Shown here one piece after another: positions 1 to 8,528 of a stretch of DNA of 64,000 nucleotides. Each line of letters opens with the position of its first letter. Position 1 is the stretch's first letter. Made by a program: the position numbers and the translations under genes. Below the pieces are notes generated by a model that was given only the letters and a program-made list of their open reading frames with translations, was not told the origin of the DNA and ran no database searches. Source of the stretch: Rhodanobacter sp. FW104-R8 (GTDB lineage Bacteria > Pseudomonadota > Gammaproteobacteria > Xanthomonadales > Rhodanobacteraceae). Location of the stretch: positions 1-64,000 of the forward strand of contig NZ_LVJR01000017.1 in NCBI RefSeq assembly GCF_001617365.1, read 5' to 3'.

Positions 1-22
1 CACCCGTCCGGAAGCCGACCCG

Positions 23-796
23 ATGCTGCGCTGGTTCGCCTGCCTCCTCGCCCTGCTCGCCTGCGCGGCCGCGCACGCCGCCGACATCCCGGTCTACGGC
101 TACCGGGTCGTGCACGTCTATCCGCACGACACCGGCGCGTATACCGAAGGCCTGTTCTACAAGGACGGCTATCTCTACGAGAGCACCGGCGAGGCGGGTT
201 CCTCCACCGTGCGCAAGGTGGAGCTGGCGAGCGGCGAGACGGTGCAGCGGCACAACCTGCCGGCGCGCTATTTCGGCGAGGGCATCGTCGACTGGAAGGA
301 CCGCCTGGTGCAGCTCACCTGGAAGAGCGGGACCGGCTTCGTCTACGACCTGGCCAGCTTCGCGCTGCAACGCAATTTCAGCTACCCGGGCGAGGGCTGG
401 GCGCTGACCCGCGACGACACGCACCTGTACATGAGCGACGGCACGCCGGTGCTGCGCGTGCTCGATCCGGAAACGCTGGCCGTGGTCCGCCGCATCCGCG
501 TCACCGCCGACGGCGTGCCGGTGACCAACCTCAACGAGCTGGAGTGGGTCGACGGCGAGATCTACGCCAATGTCTGGCTCACCGACCGCATCGCGCGGAT
601 CGACCCGGCCAGCGGCCACGTGGTGGGCTGGATCGACCTCGGCGGCTTGTTCGACATCAGCCAGCTGCCGGATCCCGGCGACGACGTGCTCAACGGGATC
701 GCCTGGGACGCGCGGCACAAGCGCCTGTTCGTCACCGGCAAGTGCTGGCCGAAGCTGTTCGAGATCCGGCTGCTGAAGAAGCGGCCCGCGCGCTGA
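23..796 (+). CDS. Secreted glutaminyl-peptide cyclotransferase
   Basis: This 257-aa protein resembles bacterial glutamine cyclotransferases, which turn an N-terminal glutamine into pyroglutamate. Residues 1-19 are a signal peptide ending AHA-A, so it probably acts in the periplasm or outside the cell. The rest shows the repeated blades of the family's five-bladed propeller, including YTEGLFY near residue 40, the FGEGIVDW segment that carries an acidic residue in the expected active-site region, and NELEWVDGEIYANVW. The length fits the plant/Xanthomonas-type enzyme, which is unrelated in fold to the animal zinc enzyme. It reads toward the cytochrome operon on the other strand and ends 12 bp from it, so the two are convergent. 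The family call is firm; the substrate is unknown. Confidence 0.88.
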   Translation: MLRWFACLLALLACAAAHAADIPVYGYRVVHVYPHDTGAYTEGLFYKDGYLYESTGEAGSSTVRKVELASGETVQRHNLPARYFGEGIVDWKDRLVQLTWKSGTGFVYDLASFALQRNFSYPGEGWALTRDDTHLYMSDGTPVLRVLDPETLAVVRRIRVTADGVPVTNLNELEWVDGEIYANVWLTDRIARIDPASGHVVGWIDLGGLFDISQLPDPGDDVLNGIAWDARHKRLFVTGKCWPKLFEIRLLKKRPAR

Positions 797-808
797 GCGC
801 CGGCCGCG

Positions 809-1510
809 TCACAGCGCGTCGAGGTAGGCGGACAACGCCTGCACGTCGGCGGCGTCCAGCGTCTCGACCACGCCCTGCATCACCTTCGCGTTGCTGGTGC
901 CGCTGCGCGCGCCGCTCTTGAAGTCGGCCAGCTCCTTGGCCAGGTACAGCGCGGACTGCCCGCGCAGGCGTGGCCAGCTCGCCCACGGCGGCGGCGGCGC
1001 GCTGCTCGGGTGCGGCCGCGGCCCCAGCGCGTCCGCGCCGTGGCAGCCCTGGCAGGGCGGTATGCCCTTGGCGGGATCGCCGGCGAGGTACAGCTGCGCG
1101 CCGCGTGACGCGGCATCGGCGCGCCCGGCCGGCTTCGGCGCCAGCGCGGCGTAGTAGCTGGCCAGGTCGCGCATGTCGGCGTCGCTCAGCGCGGCGGCCT
1201 GGCCGCTCATCACCGGATCGCTGCGCAGGCCGTCGTGGAACTCCTTCAGCTGCACGTACAGGTAGGTGGCCGATTGCCCGGCCAGGTTGGGGAAATTCGG
1301 CGCGATCGCCACGCCCTGCGCGCCATGGCAGGCCGCGCATACCGCGGCCTTGCCCGCGCCGGCCCGGGCGTCGCCGCTGACCGGCTGCATGCGGCGCAGG
1401 TCCGCCACCCTGGCCGGCGCGGCGGCGTGAGGCGGCTCCTGCGCCCCGGCGCCTGCGGCAACGCCCGACGCCAGCAGGAACAACAGCAGGAGGCTAGTGC
1501 GATACATCAT
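809..1510 (-). CDS. Di-heme c-type cytochrome (cytochrome c4-like)
   Basis: This 233-aa secreted cytochrome has a signal peptide (residues 1-24) and two CXXCH heme sites, CAACH and CQGCH, each opening a class I cytochrome c domain, as in cytochrome c4. A longer GTG start at 1525 is possible. I chose ATG 1510 because a GAGGAG ribosome site lies 7 bases upstream. It is the last gene of a three-gene minus-strand unit, 11 bp after the MtrB/PioB-type barrel gene. The context suggests a periplasmic shuttle that passes electrons between the inner membrane chain and the decaheme-porin conduit encoded just upstream. That role is inferred; the heme binding is directly visible. Confidence 0.88.
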   Translation of the reverse strand: MMYRTSLLLLFLLASGVAAGAGAQEPPHAAAPARVADLRRMQPVSGDARAGAGKAAVCAACHGAQGVAIAPNFPNLAGQSATYLYVQLKEFHDGLRSDPVMSGQAAALSDADMRDLASYYAALAPKPAGRADAASRGAQLYLAGDPAKGIPPCQGCHGADALGPRPHPSSAPPPPWASWPRLRGQSALYLAKELADFKSGARSGTSNAKVMQGVVETLDAADVQALSAYLDAL

Positions 1511-1521
1511 CCCGGCGCTCC

Positions 1522-4137
1522 TCACAGTTTAAGGTTCAGCATCACGCCGACCAGGCTGACGCTGTAGTGCAGCTGGCCACCCTTGTCGGTATAGATCCTG
1601 TGGTCGTAGCTGAGCGTGTTGTCGAAACCGGCGTAATGCCAGTCGCTGAACGCACCGGTTTCGTAGCGGCCGAACACGCGCACGCCGACGCTGCGGTTGA
1701 CCGTGAAGTTCACCCCCAGATCCAGCGTGTTGGTGCGGTACTTGTTGTCGGGAAAACCGCTGCCGGATGCGGCGACCGCGGTGGGGTCGCGGTAGGCCAG
1801 CGCGCCGATCGTGGCGTAGCTGTAGCCGACGTGGCCGAACGAACCGGTGTAGTTGTAGCTGCCGTCCAGGCGCACGCGACCGAAGTCGTGGCTGAAACTC
1901 AGGCCCGCGTTGCGGTTGCTCTCGCGGTCCAGTTCCCACCACTGGTTCGCGTACGGATACAGCGGCCCGCCGAGATTCGGATTGGTCTGGCCGATCGTGC
2001 CCAACGCCTTGCCGTTGTCCGGCCCGTCCGCATCGTTGACGTTGGAGATGCCCATGCGCGAGCTTTCCGCGCCGAGGTAGGCGTTCACCGTGGTGGCCGG
2101 GGTCGGCTGCCAGTCCCACTGCACGGTGGCGCCGGTGGTCTGGGTGTTCTGCCGGCCGATCAGGGCGTCGTAGCGGTCGCGGTTGCCGTAGAAGGTGGCC
2201 GACAGCGTGGCCGACTCGCCCCACGGATGGGTGATGATCACGCGCGCCTTGCTCTCGGTGCGGTTGGACAGGTCGTACTTGCGCATGTCGGCAACGGTGT
2301 GCACGGCGATGCCGTTGGCCGGTACGACGAAGCCAGGCAGCGACCTGGAGAAGAACTGCTCGTACGGATCGTAGTTGTACCTGTCGCCGTCGCGCCTGGC
2401 GTACTCCCAGCTCAGGCGCACGGTGGCGCCGATCACGTCGCGGCTGACCCAGTCGAACTTGATGCGCTGGTCGTCCACGCGCCTGCGCTCGCGGTACTTC
2501 GGCCGGTTGTGATCGAAGGTGTAGACGACGCCGAGCGAGCTCTTGCTGCCGAACTGCCAGTCGCCGCCCAGCTCGAAGAGGGTGTCGGTGTAGCCGAACG
2601 GGTTATTGCGCACGGTGACGTTGGCCGAACGGTACAGCGGGTTGCGCGAGTCGAAGATGCCGGTCTCGCCCGGCACCACGCTGCCCTGCGAGCCGTTCTC
2701 GGAGATGTAGCCGTACTGGCCGGTGAGCGGGTTGTAGGCGAGGTAGCGGGTCTTGTCGTCCTCGCGGTACCAGCGCAGCCCGGCGTGCCAGCCGAACGCG
2801 GCGGTGGGATGGAAGCTGACGCGGGCGTCGAGGAGGCCGGTGTCGATGCGTGCGTTCGCGTTCTTCCGCGACAGCGCCGCGGTGGTGTTCCAGTTGGCGC
2901 ACTGGAAGGTGTAGTTCACCGGCGGCGCGATGAAGATGCCGCCGGTGCCGACGCAGGTGGTGGGCGCCAGCAGCGCGTCGTTCTGGCGCATCGTGCCCCA
3001 CGCGCCGGCCACGGTGAACTGGCCGTTCCCCTTCAGCTCGCGCGACAGGTCCAGGCGCAGGTTGTGGTAGTCGTTGTCCGGCTCCAGCGAGAACTGGCCG
3101 TTCTTGATGTCGGCCACCTGCGGCGTGCCGACCACGTTCCACAGGCGGAACGGGCTCTCGAAGTTCAGGTGATCCTTGTGGTTGCGGAAGAACGAGCCGT
3201 TGTAGGTGGCGAGGAAGCGCCACACCTTGCCCACGTTGCGCAGGCTGAGGTTGATATCGGTGGTGCGGAAGTCGATCGGCCGCACCGTCTCCAGCACGCC
3301 GCCGTTGTCGGGGAACGGGAAGTTGAAGAACATCGAGCCGCCCCACAGGCGGGTGCCCGTGCGCTTCTCGTTGGTGATCGAAGCCGAGCCGATCCAGTCG
3401 CGGTACAGCACGCCCTCGTAACCCAGCCCCGCGCGCGTGCGGGTGAGGCCGATGCTGCGCCGTGGCGTGGCTGCCGATGCCGCGGCCACCTGCGCCGGCG
3501 TGCTGGCACCGGCAACCAGCGGCGCGGGGAGGGTCAGGTCGGTGCCGCCGACGCCGTTCCAGATCGGGTAGGCACTGGTCGACACCGTATGCGGCATGTC
3601 GCGGTAGAACGCCTCGATCCGGTAGCTGCCGTACCTGCCGCCGCGCAGGCGGTAGAACTGGTCGTCGCCGCTGATCCGGCTGCCGCGGAAATCCACGTAG
3701 CTGCCGGTCTTGCGGTTGTTGAAATCGAGCGCGAACAGGCCGAGCACGGCGCCGCTCTTCCAGTCGTCGTACTGGCGGAAGTACTCCGCGTTGCGGTCAC
3801 CGCCGACATGCAGGTAGCCGAACTGGAGCAGCCCGGCATAGGTCCAGTCGCCCTGGCCCAGCGGCCTGCCCGCATCGGCCATCGGCGGGTACGGATACAG
3901 CGCGCCGGTGGGCGTGCGCAGCATGCCGGGATGCAGGTAGGACGTCCCGTCCGGGTCGGCCGGGTACAGCATCGGCGTCCAGCCGCGCAGGTCGAGCCCG
4001 TTGCCGTACTGCATGTCGCCCACGCGCATGGTGCCGCTGGTATCGCCGGCCATCGCGCACTGCATGCCGAGCAGGCCGGCCAGCAATCCCAATGCCAGGG
4101 CTTTCGGCGTCGTGCGATTTCCTTTCTGCGCAAGCAT
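1522..4137 (-). CDS. MtrB/PioB-family decaheme-associated outer membrane porin
   Basis: This 871-aa protein has a signal peptide (about residues 1-30, ending AMAG) and a long stretch of alternating beta strands rich in aromatic residues, ending in a hydrophobic C-terminal strand (GVMLNLKL) as outer membrane barrels do. It fits the MtrB/PioB family, whose barrel sheathes a periplasmic decaheme cytochrome so that electrons can cross the outer membrane. The start at 4137 follows a GGAGG site overlapping the end of the decaheme cytochrome gene 12 bp upstream, so the two are translationally close. I see no CXXCH in it, and no N-terminal CXXC like the one in Shewanella MtrB. The family call rests on the barrel pattern plus the decaheme neighbour. 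Confidence 0.85.
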   Translation of the reverse strand: MLAQKGNRTTPKALALGLLAGLLGMQCAMAGDTSGTMRVGDMQYGNGLDLRGWTPMLYPADPDGTSYLHPGMLRTPTGALYPYPPMADAGRPLGQGDWTYAGLLQFGYLHVGGDRNAEYFRQYDDWKSGAVLGLFALDFNNRKTGSYVDFRGSRISGDDQFYRLRGGRYGSYRIEAFYRDMPHTVSTSAYPIWNGVGGTDLTLPAPLVAGASTPAQVAAASAATPRRSIGLTRTRAGLGYEGVLYRDWIGSASITNEKRTGTRLWGGSMFFNFPFPDNGGVLETVRPIDFRTTDINLSLRNVGKVWRFLATYNGSFFRNHKDHLNFESPFRLWNVVGTPQVADIKNGQFSLEPDNDYHNLRLDLSRELKGNGQFTVAGAWGTMRQNDALLAPTTCVGTGGIFIAPPVNYTFQCANWNTTAALSRKNANARIDTGLLDARVSFHPTAAFGWHAGLRWYREDDKTRYLAYNPLTGQYGYISENGSQGSVVPGETGIFDSRNPLYRSANVTVRNNPFGYTDTLFELGGDWQFGSKSSLGVVYTFDHNRPKYRERRRVDDQRIKFDWVSRDVIGATVRLSWEYARRDGDRYNYDPYEQFFSRSLPGFVVPANGIAVHTVADMRKYDLSNRTESKARVIITHPWGESATLSATFYGNRDRYDALIGRQNTQTTGATVQWDWQPTPATTVNAYLGAESSRMGISNVNDADGPDNGKALGTIGQTNPNLGGPLYPYANQWWELDRESNRNAGLSFSHDFGRVRLDGSYNYTGSFGHVGYSYATIGALAYRDPTAVAASGSGFPDNKYRTNTLDLGVNFTVNRSVGVRVFGRYETGAFSDWHYAGFDNTLSYDHRIYTDKGGQLHYSVSLVGVMLNLKL

Positions 4138-4149
4138 CGTCGGCCTCCG

Positions 4150-5289
4150 TCACTTGTGGAACTTCGGTCCGGAAGGATTGTTGGAACCGTGGATGTTGGC
4201 GTGGCAGCTCAGGCAGCCGCGCCCCATCAGCCGCTCGTCCGGGTGCGGGCCGGTGCCGAGGCCGGCCGCGCCCTGCAGGTCGTTCGGATGGCGCGTCATG
4301 GTGTGGCACTGCTGGCACAGCATCGGGATCGGCGCGACCAGCAGGGTCTGCTGGTTGGAGCCGTGCACGTCGTGGCAGTTGAGGCAGTTCTGCCGCACCG
4401 GCGCGTGCTCGAACAGGAACGGTCCGCGCTTCTCGGCGTGGCAGGTGTAGCAGGTCTCGTTGACCGTGTCGGTCTTCAGCAGCGGCTTGGTGATCGAGCC
4501 GTGCGGGTTGTGGCAGTCGGTGCAGGCCATCTGCCCTTCCGGCAGCGGCATGTGCGAGCGGCGGTTGAACTTGGCGCGGATGTCCTGGTGGCAGGTCGCG
4601 CAGACCTCGTTGATCGACGATTTCGCCAGCACGCCCTCGGGCGACAGCCTGGCCATCGGGTTGTGGCAGTCGGTGCAGGACAGCCCGCGGTTCTGGTGGA
4701 TCGAGCCGATCCAGTGCTGCCGCGCCCCGCCGGCATGGCAGCTCAGGCACACGCCCGCCTGGGTCTGCGGCGAGGTCTTCGCATCGTGGGTGAAGGCGAT
4801 GATCTTGCCCGGCGCGGTGGGGTCCTTGGCGTGTTCGGAACCCGGTCCGTGGCAGCTTTCGCAGGCCGCCTGCGGGCCGGTGTTGGCCGCGCCGGCGCGG
4901 AACGAGGCCACGTGCAGCGAGTGCGAGGCCTGCACGTTCTCCTGCGCGTGGCAGGCCACGCAGGTCTTCGCACCGACCGCGTCGGCGTTCGGTGCCAGCG
5001 GGTTGGCCGGGATCGGCGCACCATCGAACGGCGTGGCCGGGCTGTCGCCCATCGAAGCGAGATGAGGGTTGTTCTGGCGTGCCGCGTTCGCGCCCATGTC
5101 GGTGGCCGGCAGCATCCTGGCGATGTCGCTCTGGCTGAGCCCGCTGGCCGGCGCATGCCCGTTGCCCGTTGCGGCGGGGTCGCTCGTTGCCGCCTGCTGG
5201 GCCTGCAGGTCCCGGGAGCCCAGCAGCATCGTGGCGGCGCCCAGCATCACGCATAGCAAGGCTGCAAGAAACAGCGAAATCACACGCAT
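4150..5289 (-). CDS. DmsE/MtrA-type decaheme c-type cytochrome
   Basis: This 379-aa protein contains exactly ten CXXCH motifs: CVACH, CESCH, CLSCH, CTDCH, CATCH, CTDCH, CYTCH, CLNCH, CQQCH and CLSCH. It also has a signal peptide or membrane anchor in the first 25 residues. Size and heme count match the MtrA/PioA/DmsE family, periplasmic heme wires that sit inside an MtrB-type barrel. The start is placed at 5289, where AAGGGG lies 9 bases upstream; a longer in-frame reading from 5319 lacks such a site. It is the first gene of the cytochrome operon and faces a LysR gene across a 251-bp divergent spacer. The direction of electron flow, out to a mineral acceptor or in from Fe(II), cannot be told from sequence. 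Confidence 0.92.
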   Translation of the reverse strand: MRVISLFLAALLCVMLGAATMLLGSRDLQAQQAATSDPAATGNGHAPASGLSQSDIARMLPATDMGANAARQNNPHLASMGDSPATPFDGAPIPANPLAPNADAVGAKTCVACHAQENVQASHSLHVASFRAGAANTGPQAACESCHGPGSEHAKDPTAPGKIIAFTHDAKTSPQTQAGVCLSCHAGGARQHWIGSIHQNRGLSCTDCHNPMARLSPEGVLAKSSINEVCATCHQDIRAKFNRRSHMPLPEGQMACTDCHNPHGSITKPLLKTDTVNETCYTCHAEKRGPFLFEHAPVRQNCLNCHDVHGSNQQTLLVAPIPMLCQQCHTMTRHPNDLQGAAGLGTGPHPDERLMGRGCLSCHANIHGSNNPSGPKFHK

Positions 5290-5431
5290 GGCTTGGAACC
5301 CCTTGGCTAGCGTGAACACCCGATCGCGATCGGCCGGCGGCGCACCCGTCCGGCATGCCCCCCTCGACGCATCCGGCCTTGTCCTGCACCGCAGTATTCC
5401 CCTCGGCGAATGAGATTGATAAGCCCTGCGA

Positions 5432-5488
5432 TGTTGCGTTTAATATCCAGGATCAAAGAACAATCCTTCACGATTTTGCAACGCAGCA
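5432..5488. promoter_or_regulatory. Nested inverted repeats in the cytochrome/LysR divergent spacer
   Basis: Within the AT-rich part of the 5290-5540 spacer lie two nested inverted repeats. The inner one is AGGAT (5449-5453) with ATCCT (5463-5467), 9 bases apart, a LysR-type arrangement. The outer one is TGTTGCGTT (5432-5440) with AACGCAGCA (5480-5488), matching at 8 of 9 positions. They lie between the decaheme start and the LysR start, where a LysR regulator would normally bind to control itself and the divergent operon. Binding is inferred. Confidence 0.5.
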
Positions 5489-5540
5489 AGATATTCCGCC
5501 GCTTAGCCCACACCCGACAGCGCCATCGCAGGGATGTGCC

Positions 5541-6503
5541 ATGCAGGATCTCAACGACATCTACTACTTCGTGCAGGTAGTGGAACTGGGTTCGTTCACT
5601 GCCGCCAGCAAGGCGCTGGGCGTGGCCAAGTCGCAGCTGAGCTTCCGGGTGGCCCGGTTGGAGGCGGGCCTCGGCGTGCGGCTGATCCAGCGCACCACGC
5701 GGCGCTCGCACGTCAGCGAGATCGGCCAGCGCTACTACGAACAATGCCGGCAGCTGCTGGCCGCCGCCGAGCAGACCCAGCGCGTCATCGACGAGGCCCA
5801 GGCCGCACCGCGCGGGCGCATCCACGTGGCCTGCCCGGTGCTGTTCGCGCAGCTGCTGCTGGCGCCGGTGCTGGTCGACTTCCTGCGGCAGCATCCCGAG
5901 GTTCAGGTCGACCTCGACATCTGCCATCACCAGGCCGACGTGATCGCCGGCGGCTACGACATCGCGTTCCGCGTGCGCGATTCGCTCAAGGATTCCAGCC
6001 TGGTGATGCGCAGCTACGGCATGGACCCGCAGATGCTGGTGGCCAGTCCCGGGCTGCTGCGACGCCAGGGCCAGCCGCTGCAGCCGGTGGACCTGAAGCG
6101 CCTTTCCAGCGTCGGCGTGATCAATGCCGATGGCCGGCATTTCTGGCACCTGCAGGCCGCCGATGGCCGCACCCAGCAGATCGAGCACCATCCCAGCCTG
6201 GTCAGCGACGATCTGCAGGTGCTGTACCAGGCGGTGGTCGGCGGCGTCGGCGCGGCGCAACTGCCGCAGTTCGTCTGCCGCGAACCGATCGCCGAAGGCC
6301 GGCTGGTACCGCTGCTGCCGGCGTGGTCGCTGCCCCCGGGCAACGTGCACGCGGTGTATCCCTCGCGCCACGGCCACACCCCGGCGCTGCGCAGCTTCAT
6401 CGACTTCGTGGCGCAGCGCATGCCGCAGGTACTGCGCAGCACCCAATCGGGCGTGCTGGCCGAGAACGCGAAGCCCGGGCCGGCGAACCTGCCCACCGGC
6501 TGA
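5541..6503 (+). CDS. LysR-family transcriptional regulator, divergent to cytochrome operon
   Basis: This 320-aa protein has the LysR layout: an N-terminal winged helix-turn-helix (residues 1-60, with DIYYFVQVVELGSFTAASKALGVAKS) and a C-terminal substrate-binding effector domain. The sequence style is close to the large LysR subgroup that includes DsdC/AaeR-like regulators; the effector is unknown. The frame is open further upstream, but ATG 5541 starts at the usual position before the helix-turn-helix, with a GGGA site before it. It is divergent from the decaheme operon, so it is the likely regulator of that operon. It converges on the flavoprotein gene with 9 bp between stops. Confidence 0.88.
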   Translation: MQDLNDIYYFVQVVELGSFTAASKALGVAKSQLSFRVARLEAGLGVRLIQRTTRRSHVSEIGQRYYEQCRQLLAAAEQTQRVIDEAQAAPRGRIHVACPVLFAQLLLAPVLVDFLRQHPEVQVDLDICHHQADVIAGGYDIAFRVRDSLKDSSLVMRSYGMDPQMLVASPGLLRRQGQPLQPVDLKRLSSVGVINADGRHFWHLQAADGRTQQIEHHPSLVSDDLQVLYQAVVGGVGAAQLPQFVCREPIAEGRLVPLLPAWSLPPGNVHAVYPSRHGHTPALRSFIDFVAQRMPQVLRSTQSGVLAENAKPGPANLPTG

Positions 6504-6512
6504 CGTCGCCGG

Positions 6513-7745
6513 CTACGCGCCCAGCCGGCGCGCCGCGGCGCGGCCGGCGACCAGGCCGCTGGCGAAACAGGCGGTGAGCAGGTAGCCGCCGGTGGGCGCC
6601 TCCCAGTCCAGCATCTCGCCCGCGCAGAACACGCCGGGGCGGGCGCGCAGCATCAGGTCCTCGTCCAGCGCCTCCAGCCGCACGCCGCCGGCCGTACTGA
6701 TCGCCTCGGCGACCGGCCGCGGCGCGCGCAGGCGCAGCGGCATGGCCTTCAGCCGCGTCGCCAGCGCCGGCGGATCGGCCAGGGTGGGCTTGTCGGTGAG
6801 TTCGAACACCAGCGCGCACTTCGCCGCGTCCAGCCCGGCGCGACGACGCAGCCAGTCGCCCATGCTGTGCTTGCCGCGCGGCGCGGCGAGGCGTTCGGCG
6901 AGCGCCGCCACGGTACGGCCGGGCACCAGGTCCAGCGCCAACGAGGCCTCGCCGCGTTCGGCAATCTGCCCGCGCAGCTCGGCGCCGATCGCGTAGATCA
7001 GGCTGCCCTCGATACCGTATTCGCTGAGCACGAACTCGCCCTGGCGCGAATGGGCCACGCCGTGGCGGTCGACCCAGTGCGCCACCACCGGCTTCAGCGG
7101 GGCGCCGGCGAAGCGGCCGGAAAGATGCTCGCTCCACGCCACTTCGAAGCCGCAGTTCGCCGGCTGCAGCGGGGCGATCTCGACGCCCGCCTCCCCGAGT
7201 GGCGCCACCCAGGCGCCATCGGAGCCCAGCTGCGGCCAGCTGGCGCCGCCGAGCGCGAGGACCACCGCAGCGGCCGCCGCCGTGCGTTCGCCCTGCGGCG
7301 TGGCGAAGCGCAGCGCACCATCGCTCCAGCCCAGCCAGCGGTGGTGCATGTGGAAGGTCACGCCCGATTCGCGCAGGCGATGCAGCCAGCGGCGCAGCAA
7401 CGGGGCCGCCTTCAGGTCGACCGGGAACACCCGGCCCGAACTGCCGGTGAAGGTCTCCACGCCGAGCCCGCGCGCCCAGCCGCGCAGCGCGTCCGCGTCG
7501 AACACGTCGAGCCAGCGCCCCACCTCGTCGCGGCGCGACGCATAGCGTTCGACGAAACGCGCGCGTGGCTCGCCATGGGTGAGGTTGAGGCCGCCCTTGC
7601 CGGCCAGCAGGAATTTCCGCCCGGCCGAACCCTTAGCGTCGTACAGGTCGACCGCCACGCCCGCCGCGCACGCGGCCTCGGCCGCCATCAGCCCCGCCGG
7701 ACCGCCGCCGATGATCGCCAGGCGGTGGGGGTTCGTCCGGTTCAT
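6513..7745 (-). CDS. HI0933/YhiN-family FAD-dependent oxidoreductase
   Basis: This 410-aa flavoprotein opens with a dinucleotide-binding Rossmann motif (IIGGGPAGLMAAEAA, residues 10-24), then DAKGSAGRKFLLAGKGGLNLTH, which is the hallmark of the HI0933/YhiN (BaiN-like) family. It ends with the FAD-contacting CAGEMLDWEAPTGGYLLTACFASG. The family's physiological substrate is generally unknown. It has no signal peptide, so it is probably cytosolic. It stands alone, convergent with the LysR gene, and the 783-bp gene-poor spacer 7746-8528 lies upstream of its start. Its N-terminal start is unambiguous because the Rossmann motif begins within ten residues. Confidence 0.9.
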   Translation of the reverse strand: MNRTNPHRLAIIGGGPAGLMAAEAACAAGVAVDLYDAKGSAGRKFLLAGKGGLNLTHGEPRARFVERYASRRDEVGRWLDVFDADALRGWARGLGVETFTGSSGRVFPVDLKAAPLLRRWLHRLRESGVTFHMHHRWLGWSDGALRFATPQGERTAAAAAVVLALGGASWPQLGSDGAWVAPLGEAGVEIAPLQPANCGFEVAWSEHLSGRFAGAPLKPVVAHWVDRHGVAHSRQGEFVLSEYGIEGSLIYAIGAELRGQIAERGEASLALDLVPGRTVAALAERLAAPRGKHSMGDWLRRRAGLDAAKCALVFELTDKPTLADPPALATRLKAMPLRLRAPRPVAEAISTAGGVRLEALDEDLMLRARPGVFCAGEMLDWEAPTGGYLLTACFASGLVAGRAAARRLGA

Positions 7746-8227
7746 CCGCAGATGGTCGCATGCCGCCCGAACGGAATGAACCGGCGACCGGGCAACCCGG
7801 CGGCGATCCGGACCTTCATCGGTTCACCTGACCCGGCGTTTCCCGGCGGCAACCAACTGAATCGGAAATAAACCGGATTAATCAACCGTCCGAATTTTGT
7901 GGATTGTCGCGGCCATAACCCGGCAAAAACTACGAAACATATTGCGAAATCGATTCGGATTAATATCGTTCCAAACGCATGGAATTACGCATTCGTCGAA
8001 CCCCATGCGGGGCCGGATAGACCACGTTTCCCTCCCGCCCGGCCGGACAGGAATGCTCGCAGCAGGCGCGCGCCCAACTCATCCATCTATCTGATACGGC
8101 GAATGAAAATCATCATGTGCCGCTCCGGCCACGGGATGCGCCCCAAGCATCCGCACAGGCGCGCCGCGGCACCGCGACGATTGAAAATATTTACGGTGCA
8201 GGTATGGCAACGCAATTACCCGATTAC

Positions 8228-8241
8228 GTGATCGTGATCAC
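8228..8241. promoter_or_regulatory. Candidate operator palindrome
   Basis: GTGATC and GATCAC flank a 2-base centre, a near-perfect 14-bp dyad in a locally AT-richer stretch about 290 bp upstream of the secreted PKD protein. It resembles a dimeric-regulator half-site pair, but it is not a clear TGTGA-N6-TCACA CRP/Clp site. The regulator is unknown. Confidence 0.3.
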
Positions 8242-8299
8242 CGGCCACTTCAAAAAGTCCTATTGACTGGTTTCATCTGCAACTCATACCGTCGCCGCG

Positions 8300-8323
8300 T
8301 TCGCCAATGGGGAGCTTGGCGAA
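8300..8323 (+). promoter_or_regulatory. 5'-leader stem-loop upstream of the secreted PKD protein
   Basis: TTCGCCAA (8300-8307) and TTGGCGAA (8316-8323) form a perfect 8-bp stem with an 8-base loop, about 205 bp before the start codon at 8529. It could be a leader structure or an operator. No run of T follows, so it is not a standard terminator. Confidence 0.35.
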
Positions 8324-8528
8324 TGATTCCGTCGTCACTTCTGCAAGATCATTCCGAATCGGCATTCGACCCCGCGGGCAACTCCGGGAAGGGTCGCGTG
8401 CGGGGCGCGGGATCGCAGGCCAGTCCAAGAAAATTCCTTGTGCCGCGTCTGTCCACGGCACTCCATGCATGAGGTCCTCACGGTCCCCATAGGGTCCGTT
8501 TGTCCTCAAAAAACCTTGGGAGTTCGAA

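Larger units (their letters stand above)
7746..8528. other. 783-bp spacer without a convincing gene
   Basis: No open frame here has coding character; the small frames (for example 7899-8231) lack ribosome sites and family resemblance. The stretch 7860-7990 is clearly richer in A+T than its surroundings. The right half carries a GTGATC-gt-GATCAC palindrome (8228-8241) and a TTCGCCAA/TTGGCGAA hairpin (8300-8323). It probably holds the promoters of the divergent flavoprotein and secreted-protein genes and a long 5' leader for the latter. Confidence 0.5.

Noticed and set aside
1567-5256. A 1229-codon open frame on the plus strand opposite the porin and decaheme genes
   Set aside because: It is the antisense shadow of two well-supported genes in high-GC DNA. 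Its translation is Val/Ala/Arg-rich without domains, and the minus strand carries ten heme motifs and a barrel pattern.
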